A program made the position numbers and the translations under genes. From contig JAQYVG010000099.1 in NCBI GenBank assembly GCA_030145595.1, positions 1 through 11,626 of the forward strand: a stretch of 11,626 nucleotides of DNA. The letters are read 5' to 3'. This DNA is from Desulfobacterales bacterium. GTDB lineage: Bacteria > Desulfobacterota > Desulfobacteria > Desulfobacterales > UBA11574. Position 1 is the stretch's first letter; every line of letters begins with the position of its first letter. The notes beneath the pieces were generated by a model. That model worked only from the letters and a program-made list of their open reading frames with translations. It did not search any database and was not told the DNA's origin. Shown here one piece after another: positions 1-6,559 of the stretch.

Positions 1-82
1 CTATATGCCTGTGGTTATTTTTTTCGCATGCCTTGATCTTGAACAAAAATCCTCATTTATGGATGGACACTAGTTAGAAGTG

Positions 83-109
83 ATCAGTAAGGGAAAACTG
101 ATTACTGAT
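83..109. repeat. Small inverted repeat upstream of the first promoter
   Basis: ATCAGTAA (83-90) is the exact reverse complement of TTACTGAT (102-109), with an 11-base spacer. The right arm lies in a short tandem-like run, ACTGATTACTGAT. It ends 29 bases before the promoter -35 box, so it could be an operator, a weak terminator of an upstream transcript, or chance in AT-rich DNA. There is no T-run after it, which argues against an intrinsic terminator. Confidence 0.35.
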
Positions 110-138
110 AACCGAATTAATTACACTGTTTCTGATTA

Positions 139-166
139 TTGACATAAAGTATAAAATCAGTATAGT
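139..166 (+). promoter_or_regulatory. Sigma70-type promoter for the TPR-like gene
   Basis: TTGACA (139-144) matches the -35 consensus at 6/6. TATAGT (161-166) matches the -10 consensus at 5/6. The spacer is 16 bases. Transcription would start near 173 and give a leader of about 85 bases before the ATG at 257. This is the best promoter match in the left half and may drive the signalling genes that follow. Confidence 0.6.
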
Positions 167-256
167 ATTTTTTGTAAGATTTTTAGGGTTTTCAACAAAT
201 AATATCTTGTGTGAAAAGGCGAGCCCTTTGAAATCGGATGAGCTGTGAGGTTGCAT

Positions 257-1222
257 ATGAACATCGTTGAAAAGATTCAAGCATTATTAAAAGAGGCCGA
301 GCTTTATCACTCCATGGGATTACTTGACGAGTCCATGGGAAAATATGATGAGGTTATGGAACTGATTCAGGGTAATGAGCAGCTTAAAAGCAAAACGAAT
401 CTGGTTGCCGGAATAACAAAAAAAATCGATACTATAGTAAAAGATATGCACAAAGTTGAAGCCGCGAAAGATCACCCTGAAGTCTCTGCCAAAGTTCAGG
501 ATCTTATCAAAAAATTATTCACTGTTTCGGAAGATAAGGACCAGGACGCTGTTGCCCTTGACGGAGCCATTACCCTGGCAAAATTCGGCCAGCATGAGAG
601 AGCATTATTAGAATTTAATGAATTGTTGGCGAAAGATTCAGTTCGGGTAGTCGCCGCTAAAAATATTATCCGCTGCCATATGGAAAATACTTCAGTGGAT
701 GATGCGGTTGATCAATATGAGCAATGGCTTTCCAGCGATTTATTTGTGCCCGGAGAATTGAAAAAACTTCGTTTTTTTCTGGGAAACCTTCTGAAAAAAG
801 AGGGGGTCGAAAAAAAACTTCCTGCGGCAGAAACACCGGCAGCGACCCCGGAACCGACTATCGAAATGCCTGTAATTGAGGATTTTAAAATCGAAGGACT
901 CGAGATCGAGGAAGATGAATATGATGATGAGGTCCTTGATATCCATTCCATCGGCATTACCCTCGAAAGCGGTTCCCTAAAGGGAGATATGGTGGAACTG
1001 GACGTCCGTTTCCAGTCCGGCAATGTAATCAGCCTGCTGATTGCAGGCACTGATGAGGATATAATGGCACTATTCAACGTTGGGGAGACAATTCATAACA
1101 TCCAATTTTATTCCCCTATCGCCCTGTTCAGTAGTAGCGTTATCGTTACCGCCAAGACGCAGATTGAATCCGGTCCCAGACGCGGAGATTACAGCATAGA
1201 CCTCCAGGTTGTCGATACTTGA
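257..1222 (+). CDS. TPR-like repeat protein with beta-rich C-terminal domain, function unknown
   Basis: This is a 321-residue cytoplasmic protein with no signal peptide or membrane segment. Amphipathic helix pairs of the tetratricopeptide type are seen at about residues 5-36 (AELYHSMGLLDESMGKYDEV), 98-126 and 131-160, so the N-terminal half is probably a protein-binding scaffold. An acidic, proline-containing linker (about 183-228) leads to a roughly 90-residue domain rich in predicted beta strands (230-321). That domain vaguely recalls PilZ or YcgR N-terminal beta barrels, but it has no RxxxR or (D/N)xSxxG motif, so the family is not assigned. I chose the ATG at 257 because GAGG (247-250) sits 6 bases upstream; a GTG at 245 in the same frame has no such site. 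A promoter precedes it and the MglA-like gene lies 221 bases downstream. The TPR assignment is an inference from pattern. Confidence 0.8.
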   Translation: MNIVEKIQALLKEAELYHSMGLLDESMGKYDEVMELIQGNEQLKSKTNLVAGITKKIDTIVKDMHKVEAAKDHPEVSAKVQDLIKKLFTVSEDKDQDAVALDGAITLAKFGQHERALLEFNELLAKDSVRVVAAKNIIRCHMENTSVDDAVDQYEQWLSSDLFVPGELKKLRFFLGNLLKKEGVEKKLPAAETPAATPEPTIEMPVIEDFKIEGLEIEEDEYDDEVLDIHSIGITLESGSLKGDMVELDVRFQSGNVISLLIAGTDEDIMALFNVGETIHNIQFYSPIALFSSSVIVTAKTQIESGPRRGDYSIDLQVVDT

Positions 1223-1294
1223 TGGCGTCGTAAAAAGTCCCATCTACTGCGCTTGTCCGCCGTCAGTGTGGTGGGCTTGTCCGCCTCAGGTGGG
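1223..1294. repeat. Possible dispersed repeat element after the TPR-like gene
   Basis: Directly after the stop codon comes GGCGTCGTAAAAAGTCC, followed by two copies of CTTGTCCGCC (1252-1261 and 1276-1285), each followed by a similar TCAG/GGTGGG tail. The segment is GC-richer than the AT-rich DNA after it. Strings like GTCGTAAAAAGTC recur between genes in Desulfobacterota genomes as I remember them, so I read it as a copy of a dispersed intergenic repeat. No second copy is visible in this window. Confidence 0.4.
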
Positions 1295-1313
1295 TTGTAT
1301 TTAATGAAAGATC

Positions 1314-1342
1314 TTGATAAATCTGAAAAATTTATTTAATAT
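1314..1342 (+). promoter_or_regulatory. Possible sigma70 promoter for the MglA-like gene
   Basis: TTGATA (1314-1319) and TAATAT (1337-1342) are separated by 17 bases in a very AT-rich stretch. The match is 5/6 for the -35 box and 4/6 for the -10 box. It would give a leader of about 95 bases before the ATG at 1444. AT-rich DNA produces such matches by chance, so confidence is low. Confidence 0.3.
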
Positions 1343-1443
1343 ATACCCTTACTTTTATTATTTTTCTATGGCCATAATATCATCTGCTTAGACTGGGAAA
1401 GCGCTCTATTAAGGCCGGGCAAATTTACTTGAGACTAAAATGT

Positions 1444-2055
1444 ATGGCTATTGTTAATATAAAGAAACGGGAAATCGAATGTAAGATCGTATATTACGGA
1501 CCCGGCCGATGCGGTAAAACTACTAATCTTGACTACATTTTCAAAACTTACAAAAAACAGGTTGAAGGCGAGATGGTGTCGGTCGACACAGAGGGAGATC
1601 GCACCCTTTTTTTTGATTTTCTTCCAATTGGGATTGGAAAAATAAAAGGTTGTGAGGTCAAGATCCAGTTGTATACCGTTCCCGGCCAAGTTCATTACAG
1701 CTCCACCCGCAAACTGGTTTTGCGGGGCGTCGACGGAGTCATTTTTGTAGCTGATTCCCTGAAAGTCAGGCGGGAAAAAAATCTGGAATCCTTAAAAGAT
1801 CTCCAGCATAATTTAAAAGAGTACGGCCTTAGCCTTTTTAAAATACCACTTGTTATACAGCACAACAAAAGGGACCTTGCCGAACAGGGCTTTTCTCTGA
1901 TGTCCATCGAACAGATGGAAAGGGATATAAATCGACAGTTGAAAGTGCCTTCTTTTCCTGCCAGTGCCATTACAGGGCAGGGGGTCGGAGCCACCTTAAA
2001 AGAAAGCATGGTAGTAACTCTTAGATCACTCAAAAAAGAAATGGGAGTGGGGTAG
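1444..2055 (+). CDS. MglA-family Ras-like small GTPase
   Basis: This is a 203-residue GTPase of the bacterial Ras-like MglA family (about 195 residues in Myxococcus, where it sets cell polarity for motility and type IV pili). Seen directly: P-loop GPGRCGKTT (19-27), the family-typical DRTLFFDFLP segment (52-61), the TVPGQ motif (78-82) that replaces the usual DxxG of Ras, VADS (102-105), the guanine-specificity motif NKRD (141-144), and SAITGQGV (174-181). All nucleotide-binding elements are intact, so it should bind and hydrolyse GTP, probably with a Roadblock-type activator encoded elsewhere. The start is the ATG at 1444, which gives the MAIVNIKKREIECK opening expected for MglA; an upstream TTG (1429) would add an unusual extension. 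It is 12 bases upstream of the DUF4388 gene, so the two are probably co-transcribed. Whether it acts in motility, secretion or another polarity process is not shown. Confidence 0.93.
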   Translation: MAIVNIKKREIECKIVYYGPGRCGKTTNLDYIFKTYKKQVEGEMVSVDTEGDRTLFFDFLPIGIGKIKGCEVKIQLYTVPGQVHYSSTRKLVLRGVDGVIFVADSLKVRREKNLESLKDLQHNLKEYGLSLFKIPLVIQHNKRDLAEQGFSLMSIEQMERDINRQLKVPSFPASAITGQGVGATLKESMVVTLRSLKKEMGVG

Positions 2056-2067
2056 CAAGAAACATCC

Positions 2068-3252
2068 ATGGGTATCTCCGTTCTATCCGGCAATCTTGAA
2101 TTTTTAAATCTGGGGGAGATTATACAACTCCTGGGCTCAAACTCCAGCACCGGTGTTTTGCGCATAACGAGCAAATACGCCCAGCAACCGGGCTTGATAT
2201 ATATTGTTAACGGTAATCCGATAGACGCTTCAACCGGATCTGCCGCCGGTCTCGATGCCGTAAACGCTCTTTTTGGATGGCTTGTGGGCGAATTTGAATT
2301 CAGCGAGGAAAGCGTCGAAAATAAAAATGTGATCAAAAAAAATCGCATGGAAATTCTGTTAGACGGCTTAAGCCTGCTGGATGACGGTTATATCGAAATA
2401 CGGGGTCCGGTTCCTTATGACAAAAAAACAAAAGACCCTTCCACAAAAGAGCTGGCCCTGCCAATAATCAGAGGGCCGCTGGTGGACTACCTGTATGTGG
2501 TCGATGAGGAAGATGCTTACGATGGCAGTAAAATAACTGTCGAGGGCAAGTACGGCAGTTGGTTTTGGGTCATTCTGGATGGGACCGCTGAGATTTATAA
2601 AGAAACTCCTGAAGGGCCTTTGTCAATACTCAAAATCGGCGAAGGTGCCTTTGTCGGGAGCATTGCTTCTTTTTTAGTTTCCGGCAGTGTCCGTAGTGCA
2701 ACGATTAAAGCCGTGGGCAATGTTCAATTGGGGGTGCTCGATTCGCAGCGTCTTAGCATCGATTGTTCGAAGATGTCTCCAGATTTCAAAACGTTTGTGA
2801 TCAGTCTTGATAAAAGGTTAAAACAGGTTATGGACCGGGCCGTTGACATCCAATTAAAAAAGGTTTCAATAGAAGAGTTTATCAAAGGCAAAAAACCGGT
2901 CATGAAACAGGATGAAAGCCATGAAAAACTGTTCATGATTACAGCAGGTGAAGCATGCATTGTCCGCAAGGCAAATCATGGTTATGTGCCGCTGGCGACC
3001 CTTGAAAAAAGAGATTTTTACGGTCATGTACCCTTCCTTGATATGGGGCAAGAACCGTTTTCTTCCATGGTTTTAGGATCGAAGGACCTTAAGGTACGCG
3101 AGATAGACCCTAAAATTTTCCAGAATGAGCATAATCAGCTTTCATCCACTTTTAAAAATATTATCGAGCATCTGGCAACCCGTATCTCGGCGGCCACAAT
3201 AATAGCATCCGATTTTCACAAAAAAATTGCCCTGAAGAAAACAAAAAAATAA
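2068..3252 (+). CDS. DUF4388 (PATAN) protein with two degenerate cyclic-nucleotide-binding-like domains
   Basis: This is a 394-residue soluble protein. Residues 1-105 match the DUF4388/PATAN pattern: GNLEFLNLGEIIQLLG, then STGVLRI, GLIYIVNGNPIDA, and an ALFGWLVGEFEF segment. The domain is known from PatA-type regulators and often accompanies MglA and Roadblock proteins. Residues about 134-260 look like a CNB/CRP fold (VILDGTAEIY ... ILKIGEGAFVGSIASFL ... VRSATIKA). The phosphate-binding cassette keeps the Arg-Ser-Ala (209-211) but has Ser where the FGE glutamate belongs. Residues about 265-378 look like a second copy (LFMITAGEACIV ... FYGHVPFLDMG) that has lost both the Glu and the Arg. It follows the MglA-like gene after 12 bases. 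I infer a sensor or effector that couples to the GTPase, quite possibly without cyclic-nucleotide binding. Confidence 0.85.
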   Translation: MGISVLSGNLEFLNLGEIIQLLGSNSSTGVLRITSKYAQQPGLIYIVNGNPIDASTGSAAGLDAVNALFGWLVGEFEFSEESVENKNVIKKNRMEILLDGLSLLDDGYIEIRGPVPYDKKTKDPSTKELALPIIRGPLVDYLYVVDEEDAYDGSKITVEGKYGSWFWVILDGTAEIYKETPEGPLSILKIGEGAFVGSIASFLVSGSVRSATIKAVGNVQLGVLDSQRLSIDCSKMSPDFKTFVISLDKRLKQVMDRAVDIQLKKVSIEEFIKGKKPVMKQDESHEKLFMITAGEACIVRKANHGYVPLATLEKRDFYGHVPFLDMGQEPFSSMVLGSKDLKVREIDPKIFQNEHNQLSSTFKNIIEHLATRISAATIIASDFHKKIALKKTKK

Positions 3253-3285
3253 TAAAAGACAATTATTGAGCAGTACATTATTTCA

Positions 3286-3358
3286 CGCAAAGGCGCAAAG
3301 CCCGCAAAGGAAAACAAAGATAAATTTTTTATAATCTTGGCGTCTTTGCGCCTTTGCG
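3286..3358. repeat. Inverted repeat of GCAAAG-rich arms
   Basis: CGCAAAGGCGCAAAG (3286-3300) is a perfect 15-base reverse complement of CTTTGCGCCTTTGCG (3344-3358), with a 43-base AT-rich loop. Each arm is built from GCAAAG units; the left arm continues with a further CCGCAAAGG. Elements of this 'GCAAAGGCGCAAAG' type are scattered between genes in several Desulfobacterota and Geobacter-like genomes as I recall. It sits between the DUF4388 and PilZ genes. Without a T-run it is more likely a mobile intergenic repeat or a processing/stability hairpin than an intrinsic terminator. Confidence 0.75.
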
Positions 3359-3403
3359 AGAGAATCTTATTTAATACCGGTTTATCCGGCTTAGGTGAAA
3401 ACT

Positions 3404-3751
3404 ATGATGCAAGAAGAGAGAAGACTGTATCCAAGAGTCGATGCTCTTAATCTTATCGCGTATGATTTTATGGATGACGATGGTCAGGTGGTTATGCGTG
3501 GAATGGGAAAGACCTTGAACATCAGTGAAGGCGGCATCCTTCTGGAAACACATATTCAAATTGAGCAGCAATACAACGTTTTGCTGTCAATCGGTCTGGA
3601 AAATGATCTGATTGATATCAAAGGAAAAGTTGTTGATTCCAGGCCGGGCAAGGTGGATAAGTTCGAATCCGGGATTAAGTTTCTTGAAATAGGCGAAACA
3701 GAACTTGTTATTTTAAAATTATACATAAAAGAATTCAAAAACTCTCATTAG
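3404..3751 (+). CDS. Single-domain PilZ protein, probable c-di-GMP receptor
   Basis: This is a 115-residue protein made almost wholly of one PilZ domain. Both c-di-GMP contact motifs are present: RxxxR as RLYPR (7-11) and (D/N)xSxxG as NISEGG (39-44). The remainder alternates hydrophobic strands (VLLSIGL, IDIKGKVVDS, ESGIKFLEIG) and ends in a helix, as expected for a PilZ barrel. It is therefore likely to bind c-di-GMP and act as a small adaptor. AGGTG (3393-3397) lies 6 bases before the ATG at 3404 and sets that start; a GTG at 3395 in the same frame would overlap this site. It follows the MglA/DUF4388 pair across the GCAAAG repeat, and its stop codon overlaps the ribosome-binding site of purC. 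The partner is unknown; the neighbouring GTPase is an obvious candidate, by inference. Confidence 0.9.
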   Translation: MMQEERRLYPRVDALNLIAYDFMDDDGQVVMRGMGKTLNISEGGILLETHIQIEQQYNVLLSIGLENDLIDIKGKVVDSRPGKVDKFESGIKFLEIGETELVILKLYIKEFKNSH

Positions 3752-3761
3752 GACAAATTTA

Positions 3762-4658
3762 ATGGAACAGGCCGTGTTTGAAACTGATTTCAAGGACCTC
3801 AATCTTTTAAAACGAGGGAAAGTCCGGGACATATACGATCTGGGGGACCGGCTTTTAATGGTAGCTTCGGATCGTCTTTCCGCTTTTGATGTAATTATGC
3901 CGGACCCCATTCCTGATAAAGGCAAAATTTTGACCCAGATATCCCTTTTCTGGTTTAAAATAATGGAACCTCTGCTACCCAATCATGTAATTTCAAGCGA
4001 CGTAGACAACTTCCCGGCTCCATGCAAACCTTATATCGACATTCTTCGTGATCGAAGTATACTTGTTCAAAAAACGCAGCCGCTGCCCATCGAATGTGTT
4101 ATCAGAGGCTATATTTCAGGATCCGGCTGGTTAGATTATCAAAAATCCGGAAGAATCTGCGGAATAAAACTGCCGCAAGGCCTGCAAGAATCAGACAAAC
4201 TCCCCGAGCCTATTTTTACGCCGTCAACAAAAGCAGAAATCGGACATCATGATATTAATATCGATTTTGAAGAGGCTGTAAAAAAAATAGGAATAAAGCC
4301 GGCCGAAACGGTCAAAGCGCTGAGCCTGGCGATCTATAAGCATGGGGCTCAGCAGGCTGAAAAAAAGGGCATCATCATTGCGGATACCAAGTTTGAATTT
4401 GGTTTTGTGGGCGACAATATTATTTTGATTGATGAAGTGCTCACTCCCGATTCCTCCAGGTTTTGGCCCCAGGTCTCCTATAAACCGGGCGGTCCGCAAG
4501 AGAGTTTTGACAAACAGTACGTCAGAGATCACCTGATTTCCATAAATTGGAACAAAAAGCCGCCGGCACCATCTCTGCCTGAAAATGTAATCACAAATAC
4601 CCGTAACAAATACATGGAGGCACTAATACAACTTACCGGCACAAAACCGGATTTCTAG
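3762..4658 (+). CDS. purC: Phosphoribosylaminoimidazole-succinocarboxamide synthase (SAICAR synthase)
   Basis: PurC catalyses the ATP-dependent joining of CAIR and aspartate to form SAICAR in de novo purine synthesis, in the cytoplasm. The 298 residues match the longer (about 290-300) class of the family. Diagnostic stretches seen are KRGKVRDIYDLGD (18-29), VASDRLSAFDVIM (34-46), IECVIRGYISGSGW (110-123), a central FTPSTKAEIGHHD (152-164), IIIADTKFEFG (204-214) and LIDEVLTPDSSRFWP (222-236). No key residue appears missing. AGGA (3750-3753) overlaps the PilZ gene's TAG stop and lies 8 bases before the ATG, so translation is probably coupled to the upstream gene. It is the only metabolic gene in this signalling block and no other pur gene is visible; this is therefore a stand-alone purC rather than part of a pur operon. 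Confidence 0.97.
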   Translation: MEQAVFETDFKDLNLLKRGKVRDIYDLGDRLLMVASDRLSAFDVIMPDPIPDKGKILTQISLFWFKIMEPLLPNHVISSDVDNFPAPCKPYIDILRDRSILVQKTQPLPIECVIRGYISGSGWLDYQKSGRICGIKLPQGLQESDKLPEPIFTPSTKAEIGHHDINIDFEEAVKKIGIKPAETVKALSLAIYKHGAQQAEKKGIIIADTKFEFGFVGDNIILIDEVLTPDSSRFWPQVSYKPGGPQESFDKQYVRDHLISINWNKKPPAPSLPENVITNTRNKYMEALIQLTGTKPDF

Positions 4659-4712
4659 TAAAGAATCCTGACCAATAGGAACAGGCTTTTCAGGACTAAA
4701 TAAAGAATATTC

Positions 4713-5666
4713 ATGCATTTTAAAATTGAAACTGTAAAGCTGGCCAATATCGATTGCACGGATAACACCTACCGTATCACCACCGCAACGAATATCGACG
4801 ATCTGACAGCCTCCATTAAAAAGATAGGCTTGTTGAATCCCCCATTATTACTGAAAAACAACTCGGAATATATGATTGTTTGCGGATTCCGCAGGATTGA
4901 AGCATGCCGTATTTTAGGCTGGTCCCAGGTCAAAGCAAGGATATTGGATCCTGGAACCCAAAAGGCTGATTGTGCCAAAATTGCCGTCACCGATAATGCC
5001 CTGCAAAGGCCTCTTAACCTGATCGAACAGTCAAAATCACTGGCATTAATATCCGGCTTTATTAGAGATAATGTTGTGTTAGCCCGGGAATTATCGACCC
5101 TGGGATTGCCTGAGAATCAATCTGTAATAAAAAAAATTGAGGAGATATGCCATCTTTCCCGGCCCATTCAAAGAGCCATACTGTCTGATATTATTTCCTT
5201 GGCCATGGCGCTGGAACTGGGCAAGTTGGCACCTGATGTCGGAGCCGGCTTTGTAGAGCTTTTTGAAAACCTCAAATTGAGCCTTAACAAACAAAGAGAA
5301 ATAGTAACTTTTGTGCAAGAAATTGCGCTGCGCGAGGAGATTGCTATTTTGGAGGTACTTAATGACGATCGTTTGCAAGCAATTCTAAATCAAACAGATC
5401 TTGATAAAAATCAAAAGACTCGCATAATAAGATTCTATTTAAAGCAACGGCGTTTTCCTGCCATAACAAGTGCTGAAAGGGCCTTTGAAAAGCTGATTAA
5501 AGAATTAAGGCTTCCAAGCGGAATAAAATTAATTCCTCCTGCCAACTTTGAAGGTTCAATATACACTTTGACTTTTAATTTCAAGGATTTGTCTGAGCTA
5601 ATAGAACACAAAACAACCTTCGATGAGATTACCCATAATCCTTATATAAAGAAAATTCTGGGGTAG
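4713..5666 (+). CDS. ParB-like N-terminal domain protein, orphan
   Basis: This is a 317-residue protein with the ParB/Spo0J N-terminal fold. Seen: a start resembling the family's box I (IKKIGLLNPPLLLK, 35-48), box II as GFRRIEAC (58-65, where GERR is usual), and DNALQRPLNLIEQ (94-106), which corresponds to the conserved EN(I/L)QRxxLxxxE. These three patches form the CTP pocket in true ParB proteins. A helical middle part (about 140-175, LSRPIQRAILSDIISLAMAL) could be a helix-turn-helix. The last 100 residues are unassigned. There is no ParA gene, and no parS-like site was recognised. It lies 54 bases after purC on the same strand, with no strong ribosome-binding site at the ATG. It could be a chromosomal transcription factor of the Noc/KorB kind or a CTP switch with another role; a housekeeping ParB is less likely without ParA. 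Confidence 0.85.
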   Translation: MHFKIETVKLANIDCTDNTYRITTATNIDDLTASIKKIGLLNPPLLLKNNSEYMIVCGFRRIEACRILGWSQVKARILDPGTQKADCAKIAVTDNALQRPLNLIEQSKSLALISGFIRDNVVLARELSTLGLPENQSVIKKIEEICHLSRPIQRAILSDIISLAMALELGKLAPDVGAGFVELFENLKLSLNKQREIVTFVQEIALREEIAILEVLNDDRLQAILNQTDLDKNQKTRIIRFYLKQRRFPAITSAERAFEKLIKELRLPSGIKLIPPANFEGSIYTLTFNFKDLSELIEHKTTFDEITHNPYIKKILG

Positions 5667-5731
5667 TAACAGAAAGCTTGATCAATACCTTCCAAAAACC
5701 CGCCCCGCAAGGGAAAAATAGCATAATTTGC

Positions 5732-5760
5732 TTGACTAAATCAAAAATACCATTTATACA
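5732..5760 (+). promoter_or_regulatory. Promoter with overlapping TTGA-N5-TCAA dyad before the TetR gene
   Basis: TTGACT (5732-5737, 5/6) and TATACA (5755-5760, 4/6) are separated by exactly 17 bases, giving a start near 5767 and a leader of about 27 bases. The -35 box is the left half of a dyad, TTGACTAAATCAA (5732-5744), a plausible place for the regulator to bind and control itself. The dyad is short, so the operator idea is weak. Confidence 0.45.
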
Positions 5761-5793
5761 GGGTTTAAAAAAATAAATGTGGTTCAGTAAATT

Positions 5794-6441
5794 ATGGGAA
5801 TCAAAGAACGGAAAGAACGGGAACGTGGAAGAAGGCGGCAGCAAATCATGATCGCCGCCAAAAGGGTATTTTCCGAAAAAAGCTTTAACAAAGCCACAAT
5901 GGAAGATATCGCCAAAGAAGCGGAGCTCAGTCCCGGAACAATCTACCTGTATTTCAAAAACAAAGATGAGTTGTTTGCCTCCCTTTCCTTGAGGATCCTC
6001 CATTATATGAGCATTAGACTGGAACATGTCCTCAAAGAAAAAGATTTAGATCCTTTCGAAAAAATACAAGCCCTCCAGGAAGCCCTGTATGAAGTTTACG
6101 AATTCGATCCTCTGGTGTTAATTAATATGTTTCACCTTCAATCGAGTGAAACCCTAAGAAATTTATCACCGGATCTGCTTGCAGACATCAAAGAGTTGTC
6201 CCGACTCTCTTTCGGATCAATGGCTAAGATATTTGAGCAAGGCATTAAAAACGGCGAATTTATTGACAAGCACCCTGTAGCTCTGGCTGACATTGTCTGG
6301 GCTTTATTTTCAGGTATTGTTCTTTGGGAAGAAAGCAAACGTTTGATCGACAACAGAAAAGACTACTTGAAGTCTACCCTTGAAACGGCATTTGAGATTT
6401 TTGGCCAAGGTATTAAAGTTTTTCCTGAGCCTGTAAGCTGA
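5794..6441 (+). CDS. TetR/AcrR-family transcriptional regulator
   Basis: This is a 215-residue one-component regulator. Residues about 14-61 form the TetR DNA-binding domain: RRQQIMIAAKRVFSEKSFNKA, then TMEDIAKEAELSPGTIYLYF (35-54) followed by KNKDELF. This is the standard helix-turn-helix with its recognition helix. The N-terminus is very basic (KERKERERGRRR), which may add DNA contacts. The remaining roughly 150 residues are helical and would hold the ligand pocket and dimer interface; the ligand cannot be read from sequence. Length is typical. It has its own promoter just upstream and is followed, after 341 bases, by the OFA-family carrier on the same strand, so control of that carrier and of itself is a reasonable inference. 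No clear ribosome-binding site precedes the ATG; no better start in frame was found. Confidence 0.93.
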   Translation: MGIKERKERERGRRRQQIMIAAKRVFSEKSFNKATMEDIAKEAELSPGTIYLYFKNKDELFASLSLRILHYMSIRLEHVLKEKDLDPFEKIQALQEALYEVYEFDPLVLINMFHLQSSETLRNLSPDLLADIKELSRLSFGSMAKIFEQGIKNGEFIDKHPVALADIVWALFSGIVLWEESKRLIDNRKDYLKSTLETAFEIFGQGIKVFPEPVS

Positions 6442-6559
6442 ATTTGAACGAATCTAAACGATTCAGCGCCTGCTCGGAAAACACTTTGCATCCTTTGCCA
6501 AAGTTTGTAGAACACGGCAATTTAATATAAACCTTAACCGCAAAGAAAGGGGGTGGTAA

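Larger units (their letters stand above)
1..256. other. Upstream intergenic region, AT-rich
   Basis: No convincing gene lies here. The stretch is AT-rich and carries a small stem-loop (83-109) and a near-consensus sigma70 promoter (139-166), both upstream of the TPR-like gene at 257. A short antisense reading frame crosses it but has no recognisable content and no ribosome-binding site. The 3' end of any gene to the left is not evident. Confidence 0.6.

Noticed and set aside
197..244. Possible c-di-GMP (GEMM) riboswitch in the leader of the first gene, considered because a PilZ gene lies downstream
   Set aside because: The leader lacks the conserved GEMM core and paired helices; only a vague GGCGAGCCCTTTGAAA resemblance is present.
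712..1077. Minus-strand open frames inside the TPR-like gene
   Set aside because: They are antisense to a well-supported gene, serine- and phenylalanine-rich as expected from reading an acidic, lysine-rich gene backwards, and have no ribosome-binding site.
1695..2348. 217-codon minus-strand frame across the MglA/DUF4388 junction
   Set aside because: It is antisense to two genes with clear family motifs, and its translation shows no domain pattern.
4668..4694. CCTGA/TCAGG hairpin as terminator between purC and the ParB-like gene
   Set aside because: The arms are only 5 bases, the loop is long, and no T-run follows.
6532..6551. Half copy of the GCAAAG repeat before the OFA gene (CCGCAAAGAAAGG)
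   Set aside because: Only about nine bases agree with the element at 3286 and there is no partner arm nearby, so chance is a sufficient explanation.
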